Positions 25,700 through 36,843 of a DNA stretch of 64,000 bases are shown one piece after another. The notes beneath the pieces were generated by a model. The model was not told where the DNA came from. It saw only the letters and a list, made by a program, of their open reading frames with translations, and searched no databases. The stretch is from Pseudoduganella flava (GTDB lineage: Bacteria > Pseudomonadota > Gammaproteobacteria > Burkholderiales > Burkholderiaceae_D), in the NCBI RefSeq assembly GCF_007830495.1, contig NZ_VLKW01000002.1, forward strand, positions 456,270 to 520,269, written 5' to 3'. The translations under genes were made by a program, and so were the position numbers. The first letter of the stretch is position 1. Every line of letters starts with the position of its first letter.

Positions 25700-26122
25700 A
25701 TGCAACGTACGCAACGAGGTTTCACGCTGATGGAAGTGCTCATCACAATCGTCATCGTGGGCATCCTGTCGGCGGTCGCGGTGCCCGCCTATACGGAGCA
25801 CATCACGCGGTCGCGCACGGCCGAGGCGTTCAGCGCGCTGGGCGCGTCGCAGGCGGCGGCCGAACAGTTCTGGAGCAATAACCGCACGTACGTCGGCTTC
25901 GACGCGGCGTCGTCGTTCCCGGCCGCGACACCGAATTTCACCTATGCCCTCAGCAACGCCAGCGCCTCGTCGTTCACGGTGACGGCGACCGGCCGCGCCA
26001 AGATGGCGGGCTTCACGTACACGATCGACCAGAACGGCACGCGCGCGACGACGGGCACGCCGTCCTGGGGCACGAACGCGGCATGCTGGGTCGACAAGAA
26101 GGGCGGCCAATGCTCCAGCTGA
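25700..26122 (+). CDS. pilE: Type IV pilin PilE-like
   Basis: A 140-residue prepilin with the short basic leader MQRTQRG cut before F8 by the prepilin peptidase, the hydrophobic helix FTLMEVLITIVIVGILSAV with the conserved Glu5 of the mature protein, and a small C-terminal globular domain holding two cysteines (CW and QCSS) that should form the D-region disulfide. It heads a six-gene operon of minor pilins ending with pilY1. In Pseudomonas a gene in this set is called PilE and is a minor pilin; the presence of one pilin here and no pilA makes the minor-pilin reading more likely than the major subunit. Its 3' end overlaps fimT by 13 bp. Confidence 0.87.
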   Translation: MQRTQRGFTLMEVLITIVIVGILSAVAVPAYTEHITRSRTAEAFSALGASQAAAEQFWSNNRTYVGFDAASSFPAATPNFTYALSNASASSFTVTATGRAKMAGFTYTIDQNGTRATTGTPSWGTNAACWVDKKGGQCSS

Positions 26123-26736
26123 CGCGCCGCGGCACCGGCTTCACGCTGGTGGAGATGATGGTGGCCATCGTCATCCTCGGCGTGCTGCTGGCCGTCGGCA
26201 TTCCGAACCTGACGAACTGGATCATGACGAACAAGGCCCGCAGCGCCGCCGAGTTCTACCTGGACGGCATGTCGATGGCGCGCCGCCAGGCCGTCACGCA
26301 CAACGCGCGCAGCCGCCTCGTGCTGACGCCGAACGCCAACGGGCAGTTCGACTGGCAGGTCGACCTGTGCTTCCCGGCGCCCGGCGCCGCGTGCACGGAC
26401 GATGCGGGCAACTGGTCGACGGCCACCGCGCCGGCCGCCGGCGATCCGGAAGGCGCGACCGGCTTCAAATCCGTGTTCCGGGCCGCGAATGCGCTGCCGC
26501 CGTCCGACGTCTTGATTCCTGCCGTGACGCCGGAAGGCACGAACGTGATCTACTTCACGGAAGTGGGCTGGGTCGACCCGACGATCGCCGACCGCCTGAC
26601 CCAGCTGCGGCTCGATCCCGCCGCCCGGCTGGCAGGCGACGTGCGCCCCGTCGCACTGACGGTCACGCTGGCCGGCATCGCCTCCAAGTGCGACCCCACG
26701 GTGGCCGCGCCCGATTCGCGAGCGTGCCCGCCATGA
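26110..26736 (+). CDS. fimT: Minor pilin FimT/GspH-type pseudopilin
   Basis: A 208-residue prepilin: leader ending GTG before FTLVEMMVAIVILGVLLAVGIPNL, a GspH/FimT globular domain (NWIMTNKARSAAEFYLDGMSMARRQAVTHN) with two cysteines in the central loop and a terminal pair (SKCD and RACPP). FimT/FimU proteins prime pilus assembly with PilV, PilW and PilX; FimT of some species binds DNA for uptake, which cannot be judged here. Start 26110 is the ATG inside the pilE 3' end; pilV overlaps the stop by four bases (ATGA), indicating tight coupling. Confidence 0.85.
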   Translation: MLQLTRRGTGFTLVEMMVAIVILGVLLAVGIPNLTNWIMTNKARSAAEFYLDGMSMARRQAVTHNARSRLVLTPNANGQFDWQVDLCFPAPGAACTDDAGNWSTATAPAAGDPEGATGFKSVFRAANALPPSDVLIPAVTPEGTNVIYFTEVGWVDPTIADRLTQLRLDPAARLAGDVRPVALTVTLAGIASKCDPTVAAPDSRACPP

Positions 26737-27146
26737 CGCCCGCCCGCATTCATCGCCAGCGCGGCATCGCACTGCTTGAAGCACTGATCGCCGTCGTCAT
26801 CCTGGCCATCGGCCTGTTGGGCACGATCGGCCTGCAAGCCCGTTCCTATTCGGCGCTGGCCGATGCCGGCATGCGCGCCGAGGCGACGATCGCCGCCGAC
26901 CGCCTCGTCGGCATCATGAGCAACGACGTGGCCAACCTGGCCAACTACCAGGTCGCGCTGGATGCCGCCGCGCCGGCCGCGCTGGCGCCATGGGCCGCCG
27001 AGACGGCCGCCGCGATTCCCGGCGCGCGCTACAGCGTGACCGTCGTGCCCGAGGCGCAGCGCACCCGCGTGGACATCGAGATCCATTGGCGGCGCAAGCG
27101 CGGCGATGCGGACAACCAGCACCTCGTGACGGCGTACATCCGATGA
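26733..27146 (+). CDS. pilV: Minor pilin PilV
   Basis: A 137-residue prepilin with leader ending QRG, then IALLEALIAVVILAIGLLGTIGLQ, the helix typical of PilV (ALLEA and GLLG motifs), followed by a short globular part with the C-terminal strands RYSVTVVPEAQRTRVDIEIHW. It is a core minor pilin of the tip complex. Start 26733 overlaps the fimT stop, and its own stop overlaps pilW (ATGA at 27143). The length is at the short end for the family. Confidence 0.87.
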   Translation: MTPARIHRQRGIALLEALIAVVILAIGLLGTIGLQARSYSALADAGMRAEATIAADRLVGIMSNDVANLANYQVALDAAAPAALAPWAAETAAAIPGARYSVTVVPEAQRTRVDIEIHWRRKRGDADNQHLVTAYIR

Positions 27147-28297
27147 AGACCAATGCACAACGGGGCTTCTCGCTCGTCGAACTGATGGTCAGCGTCGTCA
27201 TCGGGCTGCTGGCCGTGATGTTCGCGACGCGCCTGATGGTCAATGGCGAACAAAGCAAGTCCGCTTCCGTCGGCGGTTCGGATGCGATGCAGAACGGCAT
27301 GCTGGCGCTGTTCTCGATCCAGCACGACGCGGCGCAGGCGGGGTGGGGATTGAACGACGATCTCGTCACCGGCTGCAATACGCGGATGACCGATACGCAA
27401 GGCTATGCGCTGGCGGCAGCCACCCGTGGCGGCGTAGCGATCACACCGCTGGCCGCTGCCGTGATCGTGGACGGCGGCCAGCGCTCGGATGCCCTGTCGC
27501 TGTACTCGGGCACGGGCATGGCGGGCGTCGGGTCCACGCGGGTCTGGCAGAACTACAACGGCGGCTCGCAAATCGGCGTCGACACCGCCGCGCCGTTCGG
27601 CTTCAACCAGGGCGATGCGGTCGTTGTCGCACCGGAGCCGACCGGCGCCGATTGCGTGCTGGCGCAGCTGTCCGCAGCGCCGGCCGGCAGCATCCTGCAG
27701 ATTGCCAGCGGCGCCGCATGGCGCTTCAACAGCGGCAACCTGGGCGTCGCGTACGACGGCGGCCAGGCCCGCGTGTTCAACCTGGGCCGCGCCGACAAGC
27801 TGGCCTTCCACACGTGGACCGTGTCGAACGGCGTGCTGCAGCTGCGCGCGACCGACCTGGCGGGCGCCGGGCAGCAGCCGCAAGCCGTCGTCGGCAACGT
27901 CGTCGCGCTGAAGGCGCAATACGGCTTCGATACGCGTGCCGGCGCCGCGTTCACGCCGAAGGAGGGCATGCAGGTGGGCCAGTGGAGCACGGCGATGGTC
28001 GATGCGGACGGCAACGGCAGCACGGGCAGCGCGGGCGACTGGCAGCGCATCGCCGCGCTGCGCATCGCCGTCATAGCGCGCAGCGCCGTGCCGGAACGGC
28101 CCGCCGCGCGCCAGACGACATGCACCGCCACGACGGCGCCGCTGTCCGTGTTCGGCACGGCCGTGCCGGCGGGCGTTGCGGCCGCGCCGGTGCAGGTGGC
28201 GCTTGACATCGCGGGCGACACCGTCAGCTGGACCTGCTACCGTTATCGCGTGTTCGAGACGATCGTCCCGATCCGCAACGCCGGGTGGAGGCCGTGA
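27143..28297 (+). CDS. pilW: Minor pilin PilW
   Basis: A 384-residue prepilin: leader MKTNAQRG, helix FSLVELMVSVVIGLLAVMFATRLM with Glu5, then a large beta-rich domain including AQAGWGLNDD and paired cysteines (TGCNTRM region, DCVL, TTCTA, WTCYRY). PilW is the largest minor pilin and links PilY1/PilX to the pilus tip in Pseudomonas-type systems. The stop codon overlaps the pilX start (TGATG). Confidence 0.87.
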   Translation: MKTNAQRGFSLVELMVSVVIGLLAVMFATRLMVNGEQSKSASVGGSDAMQNGMLALFSIQHDAAQAGWGLNDDLVTGCNTRMTDTQGYALAAATRGGVAITPLAAAVIVDGGQRSDALSLYSGTGMAGVGSTRVWQNYNGGSQIGVDTAAPFGFNQGDAVVVAPEPTGADCVLAQLSAAPAGSILQIASGAAWRFNSGNLGVAYDGGQARVFNLGRADKLAFHTWTVSNGVLQLRATDLAGAGQQPQAVVGNVVALKAQYGFDTRAGAAFTPKEGMQVGQWSTAMVDADGNGSTGSAGDWQRIAALRIAVIARSAVPERPAARQTTCTATTAPLSVFGTAVPAGVAAAPVQVALDIAGDTVSWTCYRYRVFETIVPIRNAGWRP

Positions 28298-28893
28298 TGC
28301 CGCGCCGCCGCTCCACCGCGCAACGCGGGCTGGCGCTGCCCGTGATGCTGATCATGCTCGTCGTGATGATGGTCAGCAGCATCTACCTGCTGCGCTCGAC
28401 GAATTCGACGACGCTGACGACGTCGAACCTGGCCTACGAGGACGCGCTGTCGAAGGCCGCCGACCTGGGCATCCATACCGCCTACAACTGGCTGAACAAC
28501 CAGGCCGACAAGAGTGTGCTGAACAACGACGTGCCGGCGGCCGGCTACGTCGCCACCACCAATCCCGGTGCGGGGCAGGGCGTGTCGAACCCGGCGTTCT
28601 GGGCCAATTCCATCAAGGTGTGGGACGCGAACAACCGCAACCAGGTCGAGTACGTGATCCACCGGATGTGCCAGTTCGCGGGGCCGTACAACTCCGAGGC
28701 GCCGAAGAACAATTGCTCGCAGACGGCCGCGCGGCAGAATGTGCAGGCGCGCACCCGCGTCGGCGACAGCCTGTCTTCCGATGCGCCGGCCTACCAGGGC
28801 AAGCCGCAATTGCATTACCTGATCACCGCGCGCGTGTCCGGCCCGCGCGGCGGCAACGTGATGAACCAGGCCGTCGTGATGATGGGCCCGTGA
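28297..28893 (+). CDS. pilX: Minor pilus-assembly protein PilX
   Basis: A 198-residue PilX-type protein. Leader MPRRRSTAQRG, then LALPVMLIMLVVMMVSSIYLLRSTN, the variant PilX helix with proline and no Glu5, which is normal for this family and fits its role at the tip of the minor-pilin complex. The distal part carries two cysteines and the region QLHYLITARVSGPRGGNVMNQ. ATG 28297 has GGAG six bases upstream and overlaps the pilW stop by one base; an in-frame GTG four codons earlier is less well placed. Confidence 0.85.
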   Translation: MPRRRSTAQRGLALPVMLIMLVVMMVSSIYLLRSTNSTTLTTSNLAYEDALSKAADLGIHTAYNWLNNQADKSVLNNDVPAAGYVATTNPGAGQGVSNPAFWANSIKVWDANNRNQVEYVIHRMCQFAGPYNSEAPKNNCSQTAARQNVQARTRVGDSLSSDAPAYQGKPQLHYLITARVSGPRGGNVMNQAVVMMGP

Positions 28894-28906
28894 TCGCGAG
28901 AGAACC

Positions 28907-31900
28907 ATGATGAAGAACTTCCTGATCCGGCTGGCGTGCGCGCTGTTGCCGTCCTTGCCCGCGCTGGCGCTGGCCGCCACGACGAACATCGCGCAAGTGC
29001 CGCTGCTGAACATCGCCGGCACCGGTACCGTCAAGCCGAACCTGATGCTGTTGTTCGATAACTCCGGCTCGATGGACCAGACTTACACGCCGGACTACGT
29101 GAACGACAACATCTGCCGCTCGCGCCGCACCCTGGCCGACGGCGTGACGGCATGCGCGGTGGGCCACCCTCCGTTCATGAGTCCCGACTTCAACCGGCAG
29201 TACTACAACCCGCGCATCCGCTACCAGCCGCCGATCATGTGGGACGGCACGTACTACGCGGAGATGACGGCGGCGCAGACGAGCAACTGGACCAACGTGC
29301 CCAGCGACGGGTTCGGGCGCAGCAACTCGAACCTGTACGGCCAGGGCGACACCGCGATCGACCTGACGACCGGGTTCCCGGACGTGAAGTGGTGCAATGC
29401 GTCCGACAACACGGACTGCCGCATCAACACGGCCACCTACACGTACCCGGACAACACCTACTACACGGCGGCCGGCATCAGCGGCGCGCCTTACTACTAC
29501 AACATCGCCGTATCGGAATACTGCCGCGACGAGACGCTGACGTCGTGCACGGCGGTGGCGGCCGGCGCCGCCGCGGCGTCCGGCTACCCGGTGGCAGCGA
29601 AGGTCCGCTGGTGCAGCAACCGGACGCTGACGACGTGCCAGGCCAAGCGCGTGGGCAGTTACGTCTATCCGAAGTATTCCAGCCCGCCAGCGGCCACGAT
29701 CGCCTACGGCGCGGTGACGATCGGCGCATCGCTGTCGACGTCGTCGATGTCGATCACGTCGGTCGCCGTGATCGACCCCGCCTCGCCCAACAGCCCGATC
29801 ACGATCACGAACGGCACCGTCACGGCGTCGACCGGCACCAACACGGCCGCCAAGCAGCAGGCGCTGGCCACCTCGCTGGCCGCCAGCATCATCGCGAAGA
29901 CGGGCCTGGGCACGAACTCGTACTGGGCTTGCGTGCGCACCCCGGTCGGATCGAGCACCGTGCCGGCCTGCTCGACGCTGGGCGTGCCGCTGACGTCGGA
30001 CAACGTCGTGGCCGTGATTCCGATTACTTGCGCCAGCGGCACCAAGTCGCTGACGAACTGCAGCACGATCCGCCAGGACTCCACCTCCAACACGCGCCAG
30101 GGCTGGGGCCTGACGGTGACGGCACCGACGGTCCAGACCACCCCCGCAACGACGGGCCAGCCGCCGACGGCGCTGTTGCGCATCGGCGGCAGCGGCAGCA
30201 CGCGCAGCACCGGCTACGCCAGCTACCTGACGCTGGGCACGACCCGCATCACCGATACGGTCGCGTTGAAGAACCAGTCGCCGGCCGGCGCCGCGACGTT
30301 GCTTGTCCAGGCCATCAACGCCTACGGCACGCGCGCCACCCACAAGGCTTACCTGGGCGGCGACACCACAACAGCCGTCTGCGCGGACGAGCCGGCGACG
30401 ACCGTTTGCGTCGTCAATGTCAACGCCACCAGCAATGGCGCGGCGTTCACGGGCAATACCGGCAACACCAGCTACGTGACGTTCTCGTTCGTGGCGGCCA
30501 ACAGCGTGATCGAAGGCGTGCCGACGACGACGACGGCATTGTCGTCGCTGCCGAACGCATTCAGCCGGGTGGACATCCTACCGGGTGGCACGTATCCGAA
30601 GACTTCGGCGCGCACCGATTGCGTGGCGCAGGCGGGCGCCTGCACCTACGCCGAGGAGATGACGAACTTCGCCAATTGGTATGCGTACTACAAGAGCCGG
30701 CTGCAGATGATGAAGACGTCGGTCGGCATCGCCTTCGCGGCGATTAACGCGAACTATCGCGTGGGCTTCGTGCGCCTGTCGCAGGCCGGCTCCGGCTATG
30801 CGATCGACATGAAGCCGGCCGACTTCACCGGCACCGCGCGCAGCACGTGGTATTCGACCTTGTACGGCACGACGACGAGCGGCTCGACGCCGATCCGCAC
30901 CGCGATGGACAATGTGGGCAGGATGTTCGCCAACCTGTCGCCCTACAACTACGGGGTGGGCGACGAAGTGGTGCAGTTCCCCTGCCAGCAGAACTTCCTG
31001 ATCCTGACGACGGACGGGTACTGGAACGGCAGCAGCACGAGCAACGTCGTCAATAACGACAACCGCGAGAACGCCGGGCGCTTCTGTTCGTACGCGCGCG
31101 GCTGCGTCGATACGCGCGACCAGTCGCAGCCTTCGATCTCGGACGTGGCGCTGCACTGGTATAACGGCGGCTCGTCGACGGGCACCGTGTCGCTGCGCCC
31201 GGACCTGGAGCCGGACGTGACGAAGCCCGGCCAGGTGCCGGCGGCGGAAGGCGAGAACACGCACCTGCACATGAACACGTACACGCTGGGCCTGGGCGTG
31301 GACGGCGTGATGACGTACGAGTCGAACTACGACACGGCACCAAAGGCGGGCGGCGACTTCTACAACCTGATCACCCGCGTGCCGACGGGCTGCCCATGGA
31401 ATGCCAACGGCGCGTATGTGTGGCCGAACCCGGACACGACGAACACCAGCAGCACCGTGCAGGAGCGCGTGGACGACCTGTGGCACGCGGCCATCAACGG
31501 CCACGGCAAGTACTTCAGCGCGAACGAGCCGCGCGAAGTGGTCGAGGGCCTGTCGGCGGCGCTGGCGAACATGCAGGTGACGCTGGGCGCCGCGTCGGCC
31601 GCGGCCACGTCCACCCCGAACATCTCGCTGCAGGACAACGACATCTTCTCCGATACGTTCACGACGGTGAAATGGTATGGCGAGCTATCCGACCGCAAGA
31701 TCGACCCGACCACCGGCGTCGTCGGCACGACGACGGTGTGGACCACCACCGACACCGTCGGCGAGAAGGTCGCGGCCAGCAGCGATACGCGCAGCATCTG
31801 GATGCTGGGCTCAAGCGGGCTGAAGGCATTCAGCTACGACCAGATGACGAGCCAGGAAAAGGCCTGGTTCACCAGCCAGTGCACGAACCTGCCCCAATGC

Positions 31901-33505
31901 ACGCTGCTGTCGACGGCCGACCGCGCACTCGTCAACGACGGCGCCAACATGGTGAACTGGCTGCGCGGCCAGCAGCAGTATGCCAACGACCGCATCTACC
32001 GCGCCTACACGATGAGCACGGGGACGACCGCACTGCCGATCGTGCTGGGCGATATCGCATCGTCGAAGCCGGCCTATGTGCGCGACCCGCGCAAGGCCTA
32101 TACGGCGGCCGGCTATGCGGAATTCCGCGATGCGCAGACGGCGGCGCGCCCCGTGGCGACCGTGTTCACGGCCGCGAACGACGGCATGCTGCATGCGTTC
32201 GCCGCCAACGATGGCGAGGAGCTGTGGGCGTACGTCCCGCGCATCACGATGAGGAAGCTGCCCGCGCTGTCGAGCACCACGTACGCGACGAACCACCAGT
32301 TCACGACGGACGGCTCGCCGGAAGTGGCGGACGTGTACTTCGGCGGCGCCTGGCACACGGTGCTGGTGGCCGGCCTGAACGCGGGCGGGCGCGGCTACTA
32401 CGCGCTCGACATCACCAATCCCCGCCAGCCACGTCAGCTGTGGGAACTGTGCGCCGACGCGACCGTGTGCACGAACGCGTTGCCGAACCTGGGCCTCTCG
32501 TTCGGCAACCCGCAATTCGGCACGTGGAAGGATGGCTCGGGCACGGCACGCTGGGTCGTGTTCCTCACGTCCGGCTACAACAACGTGCCGGGTGTTGACG
32601 GCGTGGCCAGCGGCGACGGCAAGGGCTACCTGTTCATCGTCGACGTGGCGACGGGCACGGTGCTGAAGACCGTCAGCACGAACAGCGGCGATACGACGAC
32701 GCCGACCGGCCTGGCGAAGATCACCGCGATCACGGCCGACCCGAACACCGATCCGCTCGTCACGTACATCTACGGCGGCGACAACCAGGGCCAGATGTGG
32801 CGCTTCGACCTGACGACGACGGACGGCAGCGTGGGCGTGCTGAAGATGGGCGACGCCGGTGCGACGCAGCCGGTGACGACGCGGCCGGACGTGACGCTTT
32901 GCTCCGTCGACGGCAGCACCGAACCGCGACGCGTGGTGCTGTTCGGCACGGGCCGCCTGCTCGACGTGCCCGACACAACGAACACGGATGTGCAAAGCCT
33001 GTACGCGCTGAAGGACACGGGCGCCTACGTCAACGTGCGCGGCGCGGCGATGGAGCAGCAGACGCTGTCGGCGGTGGGCAGCGGCACGAACACGAACCAG
33101 TACGCGATCACCGACGCGGCGGCGGACCTGAACACGAAGAGCGGCTGGTATTTCGACTGGCGCCTGAACCCGGGCGAGCGGATGAACATCGACCCGAAGA
33201 TCGTCAGCGGTGTGGCGAACGTGGTAACGAACCTGCCGACGTCGTCCTCGTCGTGCTCGGTGGGCGGCACCAGTAACGCGTACGCGGTGGACGTGTGCCG
33301 CGGCGCCGGCGTGAACGGCACGATCGTCGGCGGCACGCTGTCGAACACGTCGGCCGCCGTCGGCTTCATCATCGTGCGCCTGCCGAGCGGCCAGCTGAAG
33401 ATGATCGCGACGACGGCGAAGGGCGAAACCTTGACGCGGCCGATCGCTGAGCTGGATTCGGAGGGCGCGCACCCCGTCGGCTGGCGGCGCGTGAAGGGCG
33501 ATTGA
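28907..33505 (+). CDS. pilY1: PilY1-type pilus tip adhesin/assembly factor
   Basis: A very large secreted protein of 1532 residues at the end of the minor-pilin operon. Signal peptide MMKNFLIRLACALLPSLPALALA. A von Willebrand A-like domain begins with NLMLLFDNSGSMDQ (MIDAS DxSxS at about 51-55), but its later strands (FLILTTDGYWNG near 700) are separated from it by some 500 residues rich in T, S, A and N, much more than usual. The C-terminal half carries the PilY1 beta-propeller: VFTAANDGMLHAFAANDGEE, WAYVPRITMRKLP, GGRGYYALDITNPR, YIYGGDNQGQMWRFDL, then GTGRLLDVPD. PilY1 proteins promote pilus extension, adhesion and mechanosensing. The gene is compositionally like the rest of the operon. 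Confidence 0.92.
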   Translation: MMKNFLIRLACALLPSLPALALAATTNIAQVPLLNIAGTGTVKPNLMLLFDNSGSMDQTYTPDYVNDNICRSRRTLADGVTACAVGHPPFMSPDFNRQYYNPRIRYQPPIMWDGTYYAEMTAAQTSNWTNVPSDGFGRSNSNLYGQGDTAIDLTTGFPDVKWCNASDNTDCRINTATYTYPDNTYYTAAGISGAPYYYNIAVSEYCRDETLTSCTAVAAGAAAASGYPVAAKVRWCSNRTLTTCQAKRVGSYVYPKYSSPPAATIAYGAVTIGASLSTSSMSITSVAVIDPASPNSPITITNGTVTASTGTNTAAKQQALATSLAASIIAKTGLGTNSYWACVRTPVGSSTVPACSTLGVPLTSDNVVAVIPITCASGTKSLTNCSTIRQDSTSNTRQGWGLTVTAPTVQTTPATTGQPPTALLRIGGSGSTRSTGYASYLTLGTTRITDTVALKNQSPAGAATLLVQAINAYGTRATHKAYLGGDTTTAVCADEPATTVCVVNVNATSNGAAFTGNTGNTSYVTFSFVAANSVIEGVPTTTTALSSLPNAFSRVDILPGGTYPKTSARTDCVAQAGACTYAEEMTNFANWYAYYKSRLQMMKTSVGIAFAAINANYRVGFVRLSQAGSGYAIDMKPADFTGTARSTWYSTLYGTTTSGSTPIRTAMDNVGRMFANLSPYNYGVGDEVVQFPCQQNFLILTTDGYWNGSSTSNVVNNDNRENAGRFCSYARGCVDTRDQSQPSISDVALHWYNGGSSTGTVSLRPDLEPDVTKPGQVPAAEGENTHLHMNTYTLGLGVDGVMTYESNYDTAPKAGGDFYNLITRVPTGCPWNANGAYVWPNPDTTNTSSTVQERVDDLWHAAINGHGKYFSANEPREVVEGLSAALANMQVTLGAASAAATSTPNISLQDNDIFSDTFTTVKWYGELSDRKIDPTTGVVGTTTVWTTTDTVGEKVAASSDTRSIWMLGSSGLKAFSYDQMTSQEKAWFTSQCTNLPQCTLLSTADRALVNDGANMVNWLRGQQQYANDRIYRAYTMSTGTTALPIVLGDIASSKPAYVRDPRKAYTAAGYAEFRDAQTAARPVATVFTAANDGMLHAFAANDGEELWAYVPRITMRKLPALSSTTYATNHQFTTDGSPEVADVYFGGAWHTVLVAGLNAGGRGYYALDITNPRQPRQLWELCADATVCTNALPNLGLSFGNPQFGTWKDGSGTARWVVFLTSGYNNVPGVDGVASGDGKGYLFIVDVATGTVLKTVSTNSGDTTTPTGLAKITAITADPNTDPLVTYIYGGDNQGQMWRFDLTTTDGSVGVLKMGDAGATQPVTTRPDVTLCSVDGSTEPRRVVLFGTGRLLDVPDTTNTDVQSLYALKDTGAYVNVRGAAMEQQTLSAVGSGTNTNQYAITDAAADLNTKSGWYFDWRLNPGERMNIDPKIVSGVANVVTNLPTSSSSCSVGGTSNAYAVDVCRGAGVNGTIVGGTLSNTSAAVGFIIVRLPSGQLKMIATTAKGETLTRPIAELDSEGAHPVGWRRVKGD

Positions 33506-33516
33506 TGGTTGAGCTC

Positions 33517-33671
33517 GTGTCACCGGTGCCAGGCACCGGTGACACGGACTGAGCCATGATGCCCGTAGGCACAGCTCAGCCTGTGTCCCCTGGTGCCAGG
33601 CACGAAGGGACACAGGCCCATCCAGAGCACCGCTCAGCTCGTGTCTCTTGGTGCCTGGCACCAGGAGACAC
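33517..33671. repeat. Cluster of three GTGTC-type palindromes before prfC
   Basis: Element A: GTGTCACCGGTGCC (33517-33530), A, GGCACCGGTGACAC (33532-33545), perfect. Element B: CTGTGTCCC (33581-33589) to GGGACACAG (33607-33615) with GGTGCCAGGCAC in the centre. Element C: GTGTCTCTTGGTGCC (33641-33655) and GGCACCAGGAGACAC (33657-33671), one mismatch. All share the core GGTGCC/GGCACC and flanking GCTCAG/CTGAGC words. None has a T-run. They occupy most of the 260 bp between pilY1 and prfC; an open frame through them is a by-product. Confidence 0.8.
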
Positions 33672-33765
33672 GGACTCAGCTGTCGAGGTGCTGAAAACGC
33701 CCGGAGCAACGCAAAAAACGGTAAAATCGCAGGTTTTCCGTCGAGCCGAACCGTTGGCCGCCATC

Positions 33766-35433
<1,668 letters not shown>

Positions 35434-35452
35434 TGCCGCACCGCTGCATCTG

Positions 35453-35485
35453 AAAACCGCGCCACGCCGGCGCGGTTTTTTTTTT
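35453..35485. terminator. Bidirectional intrinsic terminator after prfC
   Basis: AAAACCGCGCC (35453-35463) pairs with GGCGCGGTTTT (35469-35479) around ACGCC, and the T-run extends to 35485. The A's on the left give a shorter U-run for the convergent glycosyltransferase gene ending at 35496. Confidence 0.9.
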
Positions 35486-35495
35486 CGTCTGTCGA

Positions 35496-36767
35496 CTACG
35501 TCGTGCGGCCGAACTTCCGCTCGATCAGCGCGACAGCGGTCTCCACGCCGCGGTCCTGCCGCATTGCCGCGCTCACCAGCAGTGCCTGGCTTGTCATGTC
35601 GGCAGTGACTTCGCCGATACGCTTCGCCAGCGCGGCCGCGGTCGCGGTTCGCCGTTTCAACAGCCGTGGCGCCACACCGATGCGCCCCAGCTCGCGCCCC
35701 CAGTGCTCCTGCTCACTGATGTGCGCGACGACGATCGACGGCTTGCCGGCCAGCGTCGCGGATTGCGTGGTGCCCGCGCCGCCGTGGTGCACGATCGCCG
35801 CGCAGCGCGGGAAGATCGCATGGTGTGGCGATGCCGACAGGTAGAACACCCGATCCGTCCGCGCGAAGCCGCAGTCCTGCCACGTCGGGCTTTGAATGAT
35901 CGCGCGGCAGCCGGCAAGCCGCGCGGCGTCCGTCAGCCATTGCAGCGTCTCGCGCTGCCACACCCGGTCGCGCGGCATCCAGCTGCCCATCGTCATGTAG
36001 ACGGGTGGGGCGCCCGCTGCGAGGAACGCCTCCAGTTCAGCAGGCACACTGCCTTCGACCTCGATGTTCGGCATGTCGAGAAAGCCGCACACCTGCACTG
36101 TCTCCGGCCAGTCCGGCTGGCGTTCGCAAATCTGCGGGCTGACTGCCACCAGCGTCAGGGAGCGCGACAGCCACACTTCACCGACGACGTCGCGCGTCAG
36201 GGGCATGCCTTGCTCTCGGCGCAGCCGGTTGGCATAGGGTTTCAGCACGCCGTTGAGTGCCAGCTTCGTTACCCACCACAGCACGCGGTTGCCGGCCTTG
36301 CCGAGGAAGTCCAGCTGCAGCGGATGGTTGTACGCGCTCGGCACGCCCGCATGCGACAGCATGACGCTGACATACGGCTTGCCCGCTTGCTCGGCCGCGA
36401 TCTGCAGCGGGTGCAGGACGTAGTGGCCGATCAGCAGATCCGACTCCGCCGCAAGGGCGCGCGCTGCCGCGAACATCGCATCCTCGGCTGGGGCGAAGCA
36501 CATGCGAAAGAGCGTCGCCATCTGCTTCATCGGGTCCTTCATGCCCTGTGCCATATTGGCGACGACCTCGGTCTGGGCGGCGTCGATGACGGGGGAGGCC
36601 ACCACGCGGATGCGCACGCCCGCCGTCGAGGCCAACTGGTCGCATGCGCTGTCGGGCGATGTGACGACGAGCGTGACGTCGTGCCCGGCGCGCTGCAAGC
36701 CTTCGCCCAGCGCGAGAAAGGGACGGATATCGCCATGGCTGCCCCAGGTCTGGATGCCGATCTTCAT
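35496..36767 (-). CDS. UGT-like glycosyltransferase (GT1/GT28 fold)
   Basis: A 423-residue GT-B glycosyltransferase of the erythromycin/UDP-glucuronosyl type. N-terminal acceptor domain starts MKIGIQTWGSHGDIRPFLAL; the C-terminal donor domain has MTMGSWMPRD and the PSPG-like signature PRCAAIVHHGGAGTTQSATLAGKPSIVV, with the HHGGAGT motif contacting the sugar nucleotide. Such enzymes glycosylate sterols, rhamnolipid precursors or polyketides; the acceptor is unknown here. Start 36767 follows AAGGAG. It is divergent from the GntR-ABC operon and shares its upstream region with that operon's operator. Confidence 0.85.
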   Translation of the reverse strand: MKIGIQTWGSHGDIRPFLALGEGLQRAGHDVTLVVTSPDSACDQLASTAGVRIRVVASPVIDAAQTEVVANMAQGMKDPMKQMATLFRMCFAPAEDAMFAAARALAAESDLLIGHYVLHPLQIAAEQAGKPYVSVMLSHAGVPSAYNHPLQLDFLGKAGNRVLWWVTKLALNGVLKPYANRLRREQGMPLTRDVVGEVWLSRSLTLVAVSPQICERQPDWPETVQVCGFLDMPNIEVEGSVPAELEAFLAAGAPPVYMTMGSWMPRDRVWQRETLQWLTDAARLAGCRAIIQSPTWQDCGFARTDRVFYLSASPHHAIFPRCAAIVHHGGAGTTQSATLAGKPSIVVAHISEQEHWGRELGRIGVAPRLLKRRTATAAALAKRIGEVTADMTSQALLVSAAMRQDRGVETAVALIERKFGRTT

Positions 36768-36843
36768 TGTTCTCCTTGTTAGCGACAGGTCCAGCTCATT
36801 ATCGCTGAGTTCCCGACGCGCCGCCCGCATCCGCCGAAAGCCG

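Noticed and set aside
33556..33765. 70-codon N-terminal extension of prfC
   Set aside because: It translates the palindromic repeats; family homology begins after [10 protein letters not shown].
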